Assembly: GCF_005925345.1 (NCBI RefSeq)
Contig: NZ_SSHJ01000003.1
Location: 124,001 to 188,000, forward strand
Origin: Pedobacter ureilyticus
GTDB lineage: Bacteria; Bacteroidota; Bacteroidia; Sphingobacteriales; Sphingobacteriaceae
Direction: 5' to 3'
Length of the DNA: 64,000 nt
In this document: positions 33,623-43,800 of the stretch, one piece after another
Layout of the letters: the number at the start of each line of letters is the position of its first letter
Position numbering within the stretch: position 1 is the first letter of the stretch
The notes under the pieces: model-generated
Database searches by the model: none
The model's input: the letters and a program-made list of their open reading frames with translations, nothing else
What the model was told of the DNA's origin: nothing
Program-made: the position numbers and the translations under genes

Positions 33623-34084
33623 TAGGGGTTAGGTATCAGGGGTTAGGTATCAGGGGTTAGGTTTTAGGTATCAGGGGTTAGGTATTAGTGGTTAGGTGTC
33701 AGTGCACAGTTTACTTTCATTGCCAAAAAATCTTCTTTAATCTGCGGAAAAGATCAGCGAAAATCTGCGGGGGGTATTTGGGATTTAGGTATTAGTGGTT
33801 AGGTATTAGGTATTAGTGGACAGGTATCAGTGGTCAGGTGTCAATACACAGTTTACGTTCATTGTCAAAAAAAATCTTTTTCAATCTGCGGGGAAGATCA
33901 GCGAAAATCAGCGGGGTTATAGAGATCAGTGGTCAGATATCAGTACACAACTTACGTTCATTACCAAAAAATCCCCTTCAGTCTGCGAAAAAAAATAAAC
34001 AAATGAACCAATAACCAAAACCGTCTACCGTAACTAACCTAATACCTAAAAACTGCGCTCTAATAATTACCTTTGCGTCGAAAA
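33623..34084. repeat. Array of simple intergenic repeats (three composite units)
   Basis: About 370 bases hold three decaying copies of a composite unit. Each combines runs of TAGGTATCAGGGGT-type sequence with CAGTTTACxTTCATTGxCAAAAAATC and AATCTGCGG..AAGATCAGCGAAAATCTGCGGGG; the copies span about 33625-33775, 33781-33917 and 33924-33990. The same unit appears in reverse orientation at 40372-40600. TACCTTTG (34068-34075) is a good -7 box that would start the next mRNA almost at its ATG. No gene was seen in the array. Confidence 0.75.
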
Positions 34085-36109
34085 ATGTGGTCTTCATTCA
34101 AGAAACTTTTCTTAGCGATTACTCGTTTGTTCACTAGCGAACACACAGTAGATGCCTTACGCAATACTTTATCCGTTATCATACCCATTGTATTTTTTTA
34201 CAAGGTAGGTTGGCCCACAACGGGTATTAGTGTAGGTATTGGAGCTTTGATGATTTGCATGACCGATCTCCCAGGCAACCGGAGTGATAAGCTTAGAACA
34301 GCTTGGATCAGTGTGCTGGTTTTTACCATCATAGCAATGCTAACCGCTTGGAGTACCGCTTCGCCCACGTTAATGATTACTTTGGTTGTGCTCATTACAT
34401 TTTTGCTAACTATGGGGGCGGTAATGGGACAGCGCATGGCTGGTATTGGTTTAATGGGGATTATCTTGGCAACCTTTACCATCGGTTTAAAACCAAAAGA
34501 TCCGCTGCTTTATGGTAATTATATTTTTTGGGGTGGCGTTTGGTATTACTTGATCAGTTTAGTCCAAATTTCGGTGTTTCCTCATCGTTCGTTACGTAGG
34601 GCCATTGCCCAAGCCGAAAAAGAAACCGCGGCTTTGTTGAGATTAAGGGCAAAGGGCTATAACCCAAAAATAAGCCTATCAGGTTTTAACCAGCGCAACA
34701 TGCGTTTGCATCTTAAATTGGCAAATAGCCACGAGTTGATAAGGCAGCTACTACTTAGCGATCGAAAAGCGATACAACAATTAAACCTTAAAACAGCGGT
34801 GTTTTTAGAAAAGTCTATCAACCTCATTGATTTATACGAACAAGTAAGCGCTGTACATTATGATTATCCTTATTTACGAAAACAGTTTGAAAATACGGGA
34901 GTATTGCCCTTTATCCAGCAAAGCATAGAGTTGCTTGCCAAGTTGCTAATAAAGCCTAAACATCAATTAACTATTAACCAATGGGAAGATTTGCGTAAGG
35001 CTTTAGCCTATAAAGCAGAAATTCTGGAGGAAAGTAAAAAACACTTGCTCAAACAGATTTTAGCGAATATCGATGAAATTCATGCTTTAATCACTTCTAT
35101 TCATCAGCCTCATGCTTATTTAGATGAAAGTACAGAGCGCTATCGTGATTTTCTAACCCTCACGCCAGTACAGGCAAAATCGATTAAAAACCATTTTTCT
35201 CTACGTTCGCCCATTTTTCGCTTCGCATTGCGCTTATCAGCCTTAAGTTTGGTAGCGATGTTAATAATTACTTGGCTTACCAAAGAACATTACAGTTATT
35301 GGTTGTTGCTCACCATGGTAATTGTAAGCAGGCCTAGCTACGGGCAAACTATTAAACGCAACGCAGAACGGGTGGTTGGTACAGCCCTTGGTTTATTGAT
35401 AGGGTGGAGTTTAAGCCAGTACGCGGCTATTCCCGTGCAACTGTTGGCGAGTGTACTTGGGCTATTCGGTTTCTTTGCTTTCAATAGGATAATTTATAGC
35501 GTAAGTGCTGTTTGTATCACGGTAGCTGTAATCTTGTGCTTAAACGTTTACGATGGTAATTTATGGAAATTGGTTTCAGACAGAGCTGTATTTACAATTT
35601 TGAGCGTATTGTTATGTTTGGGGGCTACCTTTGTGTTTCCTATTTGGAATGCCCCGCGATTGAGCTTTTTAATGACTGAGGTAATTGAAGCCAACCTACA
35701 GTATTTCCTAACGGTGGTAAAATTAAAACCCAATGATCCAGATACGATCCACCAAACAAGGTTAGCTAGAAAATTAAGTCATCAGCAGCTATCTGCGTTA
35801 AGCGAAGCAGTCTATGCGGCACAAAATGAACCTTTGAAAAGAAAGCTGAATTGGCCGCTGATCAAGCGTATTCAGCTGTTCAGTTATCAATTTAATGTGC
35901 TTACAGCAGCTTTTGCCGGCTTGCAAAAACAGGGGGGTGGTAATTTCTCTGCCGCAGATATTTTTGAAGTAGAGCGTAACCTGCGCCAATCTTTAACCAA
36001 TATTAAGCAAATGGAGCTAACAGAAGCAATAGACTTACCTGTATGGGAAGATAAGCCGATGCAGTTAGTAGAGGTTTCGGGCTATTTAGCCAATATCGGT
36101 AGCAAATAG
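34085..36109 (+). CDS. FUSC/YccS-like inner-membrane protein
   Basis: The 674-residue protein (start ATG 34085; an in-frame TTG at 34073 overlaps the -7 box) has two blocks of about five to six membrane helices (residues 25-165 and 385-530). They are separated by a roughly 200-residue cytoplasmic helical segment, and a second cytoplasmic segment follows. This duplicated layout, and RNAERVVGTALGLLIGWSL in the second block, match the FUSC/YccS/aromatic-acid-exporter superfamily. Members are proposed efflux proteins for aromatic or fusaric acids; substrates are mostly unknown. It sits between repeat arrays next to the HTCS gene; a link to xylan use (for example export of ferulate-type aromatics) is speculative. 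Confidence 0.8.
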   Translation: MWSSFKKLFLAITRLFTSEHTVDALRNTLSVIIPIVFFYKVGWPTTGISVGIGALMICMTDLPGNRSDKLRTAWISVLVFTIIAMLTAWSTASPTLMITLVVLITFLLTMGAVMGQRMAGIGLMGIILATFTIGLKPKDPLLYGNYIFWGGVWYYLISLVQISVFPHRSLRRAIAQAEKETAALLRLRAKGYNPKISLSGFNQRNMRLHLKLANSHELIRQLLLSDRKAIQQLNLKTAVFLEKSINLIDLYEQVSAVHYDYPYLRKQFENTGVLPFIQQSIELLAKLLIKPKHQLTINQWEDLRKALAYKAEILEESKKHLLKQILANIDEIHALITSIHQPHAYLDESTERYRDFLTLTPVQAKSIKNHFSLRSPIFRFALRLSALSLVAMLIITWLTKEHYSYWLLLTMVIVSRPSYGQTIKRNAERVVGTALGLLIGWSLSQYAAIPVQLLASVLGLFGFFAFNRIIYSVSAVCITVAVILCLNVYDGNLWKLVSDRAVFTILSVLLCLGATFVFPIWNAPRLSFLMTEVIEANLQYFLTVVKLKPNDPDTIHQTRLARKLSHQQLSALSEAVYAAQNEPLKRKLNWPLIKRIQLFSYQFNVLTAAFAGLQKQGGGNFSAADIFEVERNLRQSLTNIKQMELTEAIDLPVWEDKPMQLVEVSGYLANIGSK

Positions 36110-36225
36110 GCTTACTACTGTGTGAGATAAGATGATTTCGACTTTTAGGCTTTCTTTAGATAAAAACCAATTTGATTGCGTGTTTATCAAAGTAATAAAT
36201 ATCTTTACGCTAACCATTTCCCCCA

Positions 36226-39200
36226 TTGGCATTTAGACTTAACATATTTACCCTATTGGGATTGCTGCTTTTTGCACTTACCAAAGCAAAAGCACAAGAA
36301 ACTGCCATTAAGTTTAATCATTTGTCTTTTAAGGAAGGCTTGGCCCAAAGCCCTATCTCTACCATCATTAAAGATAGTAAAGGCTTTATTTGGCTGGGGA
36401 GTTGGAAAGGTTTAACGCGTTACGATGGCTACACCTTTCGTACATTTAATCATCAAAACCACCAGCCTAAAAGTATTAGTAACAACAGAATCAACGCCAT
36501 AGTTGAGGATAGGTTGGGCAAGCTGTGGATTGGCACTTCTAATGGGTTGAATATCTACAATCCGGCAACAGAAGTTTTTAAACGGGTAGATATCAGAGAC
36601 ATTAAAGGAGGTAGAAATTACATCTCCTCAGTTTTAATTGATAGTTATCAAAACGTTTGGACAGCCACGTTTGCCGGAGTAAAATTGGTGGATACGCAAA
36701 AATGGGTACTTAAAGAGCAAATTGGGTTAAAAGACACTTCCCTAAACAACTTATATAGTTCGGTTACTTTTACCTTATTTGAAGACAATGCCCGCAACGT
36801 GTGGGTGGGTTCTAAAAACGGGCTTAAAGTTTTTAATCCGAAAACAAAAAAACTACTCGCTTTGCCTAAAGGTATCGCAACATCCACCGAGTTAATGAGT
36901 TCAAAAATCATCGTCATTAAACAAGATAAGGCGGGCAAATTATGGTTCGGGTCCGAAACTTCAGGTTTATTTAGGTATGACCCCAGAACAGATCAGCTAA
37001 AAATATTTAGATACCAAGAAGCCAATGCTAAGAGTATTTTGTCTGATTGGATTAGAGATATTTACGTTTACGATAAAAACCAAATTTGGATAGGTACACG
37101 CAACGGTTTAAGTATTTTTGATACCCAGACTGAGCGATTTACCAATTATACGCATAGTGCAGTAAATCCGCATAGTTTAAGCGATAATACCATTTGGAGC
37201 TTTATGCATGACGATGCTTCGGGCATTTGGATTGGTACGTTTGCCGGAGGACTCAATATTTACTATCCGTCTAATGCTAATTTCAATAATATAGGCGAAC
37301 GCATAGGCGATAGAATAGGTTTATCGCATTTAGTAGTTAACGCAATTTCTGAAGATAAAAATGGAGGTTTGTGGTTGGGAACCTACGGTGGGGGCATTAA
37401 TTATTTGGATAGGAGCACTGGTGCTTATCGATATTATGATATTCGAAACGATCAAAAACAAACACGTAATGGTGTAAAATCGCTAGCGGAAGATGCAGAT
37501 GGAAATTTATGGGTAGGCACCTTAGATGGGCTCTGTCATTTCAACAAAACTACTAGCAAAATTCGCTTTTTTAAGTTTGCCGTATCGCAGGGTAAGTTCA
37601 GCGAAAATTTAATCAATTCTATTGTGCCAGAAAGCGAAGGGGTGTGGGTAGGTACCAACGGTGGCGGAATGAGGTATTTAAAACCAGATGGTTCCTACAG
37701 CACTTTTGTGCATTCGCCCAAAGATAAGACAAGCATTAGCGATAATTTTGTAGTGTCGCTAATTAAAGATGCCCAAAACAACTTATGGATTGGTACGCAA
37801 AATGGCTTAAACTATTACGATAGAAGAAAAAATACTTTTAAGCGCTTTATTAAACGCAACAAGCCTAATACGTTAAGTAATAACAGTATCATTACCATGT
37901 TTAAAGACTCTAAAGATAGGCTTTGGATTGGTACAGATGGCGGCGGAGTAAATTACTATAATCCGATTACTGATAAATTTTATGCGCTAAATGAGCAGGA
38001 AAAATTAACTGACGATGTGATACATGCCATTATTGAAGATGAGCAGGGCGATATTTGGTTGAGTACAGATAATGGTCTATATAGGTTACATTTTAAAGGT
38101 TTTGATTTTCCATTTACATCGAAAAATGTGCTTGTAAAACACTACAATGCAGATGATGGCTTAGCTAGTAATCAATTTCAAACCAACGCATCATTACGTC
38201 TAAAAAATGGAGAACTGTTGTTTGGCGGTATCAATGGTTTAACTTCTTTCTTCCCCGATAGGTTAATTAAGAATAAAATGAAACCTAAAGTGGCCTTTAC
38301 AGATTTTCTGATTAGAAATAAGCCAGCTTTGGTAGATTCGGCAAACTCGCCCTTAAAAAAATCGATAACCTTTTCTGATCAGGTAGAGCTAAAATACGAC
38401 GAAGGATACATTACCATCAAATTTGCTGCATTAAATTTTATCAATCCCGAAAAAAACAAGTATGCTTATAAAATGGAAGGCATTAGTGGGGATGATTGGC
38501 ATTATTCTGGCACGCAACGAGAAGCGAACTATACCAATTTAAGTCCGGGAAAATATGTGTTTAAAGTTAAGGCTGCTAATAACGATGGTTTATGGAATGC
38601 CGAACCTATTACTTTAAAAATTACTGTTTTACCGCCTTGGTGGCAATCTTGGTGGGCCTTTGTGATTTATGCTGTTATTGCTTATTATATCGTAATCACA
38701 ATCTACCGCTTCCAGAAAAATCGTCTTAATTTAAAACGGGAACTGTATTTAGAGCATTTGGAAAAAGAACGCCAAGAAGAGCTGCACCAAATGAAAATAG
38801 ATTTCTTTACCAATATTTCGCATGAAATTAGGACACCACTCACGCTTATTTTAGGGCCTCTAGAAAAATTGCTTACAGGTGCCGGATTAAACGCTAAGGT
38901 GCATAAGCAATTGTATCAGGTACAGCAAAATGCTAGCAGGTTAATGCGTTTGGTAACCGAGCTAATGGATTTTAGAAAAGCAGAAAGTGGGCACATGAAA
39001 CTGTCTTTTTCTGCTTGCAACATCGTGCAATTTGCCGAAGAGATCTACCTTTCGTTTCAAAACTTGGCAGAGGATAAACAAATTGATTACCGCTTTGAAA
39101 GTGAAGTAGACAAGTTGGAAGTGTTTTTTGATAAAGACCATTTAGAAAAAGTAGTGTTTAACCTTTTGTCTAATGCTTTTAAATTTACTCCAGAAAACGG

Positions 39201-40359
39201 AAAAATTATACTCCATATTGCACAAATTGAAAACGAGGTAAAATTGCAAGTTATTGATAATGGAAAAGGGATCTCAGAAAGTAACATCAACCAATTATTT
39301 ACCAAGTTTTTTCAAGTTTATAATGATGAAGTAGCCAATAGCGGTTATGGCATAGGTTTGGCGCTTTCAAAAAATATTGTAGAACTGCATAAAGGTACCA
39401 TTAGTGTAACCAGCAATACAGCCGATCCCGAAAATCGTAAAACCACGTTTACTGTAGTTTTGCCACTGGGCTCTGCTCACTTAGACAGTAATACTATTAT
39501 TCCGGAATATATGAACAGCGATAATCCGGTGCATTATTATTTACAGTCGGCCGCTAATGATATTATTGCTGCGCCAAAAGAAGAGGTAGGAGAGAAGAAA
39601 TACACTTTGTTGGTAATTGAAGATAATGTTGAGCTTAGAAATTTCATCAGAGAATCTTTTGAGCAGCATTATCGTGTTTTACAGGCTAAAAATGGTTTAG
39701 ATGGCTTGGAAATAGCCTTGGAGCAGCTGCCAGATTTAATTATTAGTGATGTAATGATGCCGGAAATGGATGGTTTGGAGTTGTGCAGGCGAATAAAATC
39801 TGATGAACGTATCAATCATATTCCGGTAATTTTATTAACTGCAAGAGCAGCCTACATCCATCAAATTAATGGCTACGAGAAAGGTGCCGATGCGTATATT
39901 ACCAAACCTTTCAGTATCCAGATTTTAGCATTAAATGTTAAAAATATCCTTGGTACCAAAGAGGCAACTAGGCAAAAATTTGTACGGGATATTCTGCTTA
40001 ATCCGGAGCCCGTTAAAGTAGAAACCCCCGACGATAGGTTTTTAGCAAAGCTGATGAAAGTAATTGAAGAAAATATAGATAATTCGGAATTCGACGTTAC
40101 CGCTTTAACTGTAGAAGTAGGGATGAGCAAGACGGTATTGTACAAAAAGGTGCAAGCCATTACCAATCTATCTGTTGCAGACCTGATAAAAACCGTTCGG
40201 TTAAAACAAGCCGCTTACCTGCTAGAACAAAACCAGATGGGAATTGCAGAGATTGCTTTTGCAGTAGGTTTTAACGATAGAAAATACTTTAGCAAGGAGT
40301 TTAAGAAGCAGTACGAAATGTCGCCCTCAGAATATATTTCTGCTAAGCAGGGTACTTAG
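36226..40359 (+). CDS. Hybrid two-component sensor kinase/AraC-type response regulator (HTCS)
   Basis: The 1377-residue protein has all phosphorelay parts in one chain. After a signal peptide (to about 25) comes a periplasmic double propeller of Reg_prop repeats (many copies of GxLWIGT/DGLxxY, about 40-640), then a Y_Y_Y domain (about 700-800) and one membrane helix (about 809-830). The kinase has SHEIRTP with His866, plus N and G boxes. The receiver has phospho-acceptor Asp1175 in ISDVMMPEMDG. An AraC-type helix-turn-helix follows (about 1280-1377; GIAEIAFAVGFNDRKYFSKEFKK). These systems sense an oligosaccharide in the periplasm and activate susCD operons. The start is TTG: an in-frame TAA lies 13 bases upstream and the signal peptide begins here. 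It probably controls the xylan-type locus that follows. Confidence 0.95.
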   Translation: MAFRLNIFTLLGLLLFALTKAKAQETAIKFNHLSFKEGLAQSPISTIIKDSKGFIWLGSWKGLTRYDGYTFRTFNHQNHQPKSISNNRINAIVEDRLGKLWIGTSNGLNIYNPATEVFKRVDIRDIKGGRNYISSVLIDSYQNVWTATFAGVKLVDTQKWVLKEQIGLKDTSLNNLYSSVTFTLFEDNARNVWVGSKNGLKVFNPKTKKLLALPKGIATSTELMSSKIIVIKQDKAGKLWFGSETSGLFRYDPRTDQLKIFRYQEANAKSILSDWIRDIYVYDKNQIWIGTRNGLSIFDTQTERFTNYTHSAVNPHSLSDNTIWSFMHDDASGIWIGTFAGGLNIYYPSNANFNNIGERIGDRIGLSHLVVNAISEDKNGGLWLGTYGGGINYLDRSTGAYRYYDIRNDQKQTRNGVKSLAEDADGNLWVGTLDGLCHFNKTTSKIRFFKFAVSQGKFSENLINSIVPESEGVWVGTNGGGMRYLKPDGSYSTFVHSPKDKTSISDNFVVSLIKDAQNNLWIGTQNGLNYYDRRKNTFKRFIKRNKPNTLSNNSIITMFKDSKDRLWIGTDGGGVNYYNPITDKFYALNEQEKLTDDVIHAIIEDEQGDIWLSTDNGLYRLHFKGFDFPFTSKNVLVKHYNADDGLASNQFQTNASLRLKNGELLFGGINGLTSFFPDRLIKNKMKPKVAFTDFLIRNKPALVDSANSPLKKSITFSDQVELKYDEGYITIKFAALNFINPEKNKYAYKMEGISGDDWHYSGTQREANYTNLSPGKYVFKVKAANNDGLWNAEPITLKITVLPPWWQSWWAFVIYAVIAYYIVITIYRFQKNRLNLKRELYLEHLEKERQEELHQMKIDFFTNISHEIRTPLTLILGPLEKLLTGAGLNAKVHKQLYQVQQNASRLMRLVTELMDFRKAESGHMKLSFSACNIVQFAEEIYLSFQNLAEDKQIDYRFESEVDKLEVFFDKDHLEKVVFNLLSNAFKFTPENGKIILHIAQIENEVKLQVIDNGKGISESNINQLFTKFFQVYNDEVANSGYGIGLALSKNIVELHKGTISVTSNTADPENRKTTFTVVLPLGSAHLDSNTIIPEYMNSDNPVHYYLQSAANDIIAAPKEEVGEKKYTLLVIEDNVELRNFIRESFEQHYRVLQAKNGLDGLEIALEQLPDLIISDVMMPEMDGLELCRRIKSDERINHIPVILLTARAAYIHQINGYEKGADAYITKPFSIQILALNVKNILGTKEATRQKFVRDILLNPEPVKVETPDDRFLAKLMKVIEENIDNSEFDVTALTVEVGMSKTVLYKKVQAITNLSVADLIKTVRLKQAAYLLEQNQMGIAEIAFAVGFNDRKYFSKEFKKQYEMSPSEYISAKQGT

Positions 40360-40604
40360 TTCATTGGTTCACTTGTTCATTAGTTACAGCAGATTAGAGA
40401 AGATTTTTTGGCAATGAACATAAACTGTGTACTGATGCCTGACAACTGATGCCTAACCACTAATCCCTAAATAACCCCGCAGATTTTCGCTGATCTTTTG
40501 CACAGATTGAAGGAGATTATTTGGTAATGAACATAAACTGCCAACTGTAAACCGCCAACTAATCCCTAACCCCTAAAAACTAGCTCCTAATTCCTAAAAT
40601 ACAT
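40360..40604. repeat. Intergenic repeats, inverted copy of the 33623-34084 array
   Basis: Two units read as the reverse complement of the upstream array, for example AACCCCGCAGATTTTCGCTGATC and TTTGGTAATGAACATAAACTG, with CTAATCCCTAACCCCTAAAAA runs. Together the two arrays bracket the FUSC and HTCS genes in inverted orientation. No gene was seen. Confidence 0.7.
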
Positions 40605-40664
40605 TTTTACCCCTATTTAAGGAAGATTTTACCCCTTGTTTATGCGCTCAATCAAACATCTTTG
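40605..40664 (+). promoter_or_regulatory. Probable HTCS binding repeats and promoter of the xus-like operon
   Basis: TTTTACCCCT occurs at 40605-40614 and again at 40627-40636, exactly 22 bp apart, so both copies face the same side of DNA. The second copy overlaps CTTG (40635-40638), which with an 18-bp spacer and CATCTTTG (40657-40664) forms a Bacteroidota-type -33/-7 promoter. A direct repeat touching the -33 box is what an AraC-type activator would need. The leader before susC would be about 180 bases. Confidence 0.6.
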
Positions 40665-40681
40665 CTTTAACCAAATAATGT

Positions 40682-40831
40682 ATGATGAAACCGTTACCTA
40701 ACCAGACGAAGGGTGTTGTATCTAAACTGCGTGTTCGCACTCACACCCACAAACTACAAATCAAATTTTTTAGACTATCATTAGATCATGTTGCAAGTGC
40801 TGTTGCAAGTGCTTGCCTTATTTTAAACTAA
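40682..40831 (+). CDS. Possible 49-codon leader ORF upstream of susC
   Basis: An open frame starting ATGATGAAACCG runs 49 codons to a TAA at 40829-40831, within the predicted leader and 21 bp before the susC ATG. The product would be basic, then mildly hydrophobic (MMKPLPNQTKGVVSKLRVRT... ending ASAVASACLILN). The VASAVASA repeat comes from a perfect 12-bp tandem repeat, GTTGCAAGTGCT, at 40790-40813. It has no recognised homology. It could be a regulatory leader peptide, an untranslated leader that happens to be open, or a decayed N-terminus. Confidence 0.3.
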   Translation: MMKPLPNQTKGVVSKLRVRTHTHKLQIKFFRLSLDHVASAVASACLILN

Positions 40832-40852
40832 CCAAATATTAAGCCCAATTGA

Positions 40853-43800
40853 ATGATACTACTTTACAAAAAAAATAGTTTTTATTCGCAACGTTTACAT
40901 CAAGTGATAGACCGCCACTTTAAAAAGGCATTTATTCTAATTCTACTGTCAACGTTTAGCAGTTTATTGTATGCACAAAACAGGAAAATTTCTGGTGTCG
41001 TTAAAGACAACCAGGGTTTAACCATTCCCGGAGCATCTGTTAAGATAAAAAATGCACCTACTACTGCCGTAAGCGATGGCGATGGAAAATATGTTATTGC
41101 TGTTCCACAGGGTGCGGTTACTTTAATATTTAGCTATGTTGGTTTTGTGTCGCAAGAAATAACAGTTGCCGCAAATACTGCTACACAAAATGTTTCTCTA
41201 AAAGAAGACAACACAAATTTGAATGAAGTAGTAGTAGTAGGTTATGGTGCCCAAAAGAAATCTACGTTAACAGGTGCCATCAGCACCATTAGTAGTAAAG
41301 AAATTTTACAGTCGCCAACATCTAACGTTACCAATAGTTTAATAGGCCGCTCGCCGGGTTTAGGTGCCGTACAACGTAGTGGTCAGCCTGGTTCAAACAG
41401 TGCGGTAATTAATATTCGCGGTTTGGCTACTTACAACGGATCAGGCGCTATCGTCATTGTCGACGGTATCGAACGCCCCGATTTTGGGGATATCGATCCC
41501 AATGAAATTGAGAACATAAACATCTTGAAAGACGCTTCCTCTACTGCTATTTTTGGTATCAGAGGAGCAAATGGTGTAATTATCGTAACCACCAAATCAG
41601 GCAAAGAGGGCAAGCCAAAGGTAAGCTACAGCGGTAATGCCAGTTTGCAAAGTTACACGGGTATCCCGAAAGCACTAGATGCTTATACCAACGCTTATTT
41701 AATTAACGAAGCAAATAGAAATGATGGCTTAGCCCCAACTTGGAGCAATAGTGCACTTCAAAAATTTAAGGATGGCTCGGATCCGCTAGGCTATCCCAAT
41801 ATCAATTGGTTCGATTACGTAACTCGTAAATCTTACCCGCAAACACAACATAATGTAAATGTAAGTGGCGGTACCAAGATGGTTAAATATTTTGCTTCGG
41901 TAGGCTACCTTTTTGAGGATGGTATTTTTAAAGATTTTGATTCCCCTTACGATATCAGTTCGGTTCCCAACTACAATCGTTATAATTTTAGATCAAACTT
42001 AGATATTAAATTATCAAAGGATTTAGAAGTTGGCGTAAAACTGGGTGGACGTTTACAAAAGCGTTACCAACCAAGCGGTTTGCGCTCTGGCTCTGGTTCT
42101 TTCTCCTACGATAACGTAGAGGCAATGATTTCGCGTATTCTGCAGGTGCCTGCCTTTGCCTATCCAATTACCTTGCCCGATGGCCGGTTAGCGCAAAACC
42201 CAAGTGTGGGTACAAATATCTGGAACCCTCTAGGTGTTTTAACCCGTTGGGGAACCCGATATGATGATTACAACAACGTACAAAGCACGTTTAATGTAAA
42301 CTACAACTTAGGCAAACTGGTAAAAGGACTTTCTTTTAAAGCAAACTTCGGTTACGATTCTTATTTCGAGAATACCACACGTAGAAATGCCAGTTGGGCT
42401 GCTTATGTAATTGATAGAGATAGTAAAGACGTGACCATAGCTGGCGACAGACCCAGAGACGAGCCTTTAAGTGGACTAATTAGCGATTATGGAGGAACTA
42501 TCCATACCAATATTCAGGCTGGTTTTAACTACAACAGAAGTTTTGGTAAGCACAACCTTTCGGGGGTGGCATTAGGTACGCGTCAACTAATCAACGTGCA
42601 AGGTTCTACTGCTACCACGGCTCCGCCAAGAGCATCACAAGGAGTAGTAGCTCGTTTTACCTATAACTTTGCCGATAAATATTATGCCGAATTTAATGCC
42701 GCTTACAATGGTTCAGAGAACTTTCCTGTGGGCTTAAAGTACGGTTTCTTCCCTGCGGTTTCTGCCGGCTGGACCATCAGTGCCGAAGATTTTATGCAAG
42801 ACGTAAAGTGGGTTAGCTATTTAAAATTACGTGGTAGTTATGGTTTGGTAGGAAGTGATGAGATTGGCCAGCGCTTTTTGTACTTAACTAATTACTTGCG
42901 TAATGCAGCTGGCTTTACAGCATCTACGCCTGCCTACAGCCGACCTGGAATGCCGGTACATTTTGGCGATCCAACCAGTGTAGTTACTTACCCAGTAGTG
43001 TATTTGCCGGCAAGTTCAATTGGTAATCCAGAAATTACTTGGGAAACTGGGTTGAAACGAAACATAGGTTTTGAAAGTAAATTCTTTAAAAACAGCCTAA
43101 GCTTAAACATCGATTTGTTTGATGAAACCCGTAAGGATATTTTAACGCAGCGTAATTCGGGTTTAACTAGTCTTGGTCAAGGTTATCCAGCGTTAAATGT
43201 GGGAGAAGTTTATAACAAAGGCTACGAAGTAGAAGTAGATTATAACAAACAAAAGGGCGAATTAACCTATGGCTTAAACGCACAACTTTCTTTTGCCCGA
43301 AATAAAATTAATAGTAGAGACGAGCCTATTGGCCAGCCCGTTTATCAGAAACAGGAAGGTAAACGTGTTGGACAGTTTTTTGGTTACGTAACCAACGGAT
43401 TTTATACCTCGCAGCAAGATATTGATAGTTATGTGCGTAACGAGTTAGGTACGCCAATTCCCGGAGATTTGAAATACGTGGATATCAATGGCGATGGCCG
43501 TATCAATAGTGATGACAGGACAGCTATTGGCTACTCTAGGGTGCCAGAATATATTTTTAGCGTTTCGCCACGGGTTTCTTATAAAGGATTTTCATTGTCG
43601 CTAATGTTCCAAGGTGTTGCAAACGTAAGTTCTGATGTGATTTTAACCGAGCAAAACAACGGCCAACAGATGTACGAGTTTATGCTAAACCGCTGGACCC
43701 CACAAACCGCGGCAACGGCTACTTGGCCAGCACTGCATTCTAGAGGCAATACCTTCATCAGCTATCAGTTAAACGATTTCATTTTACAAGATGCCTCTTA

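Noticed and set aside
33625..33990. CRISPR-like array
   Set aside because: Units are irregular, decaying and lack unique spacers of constant length; no cas genes nearby.
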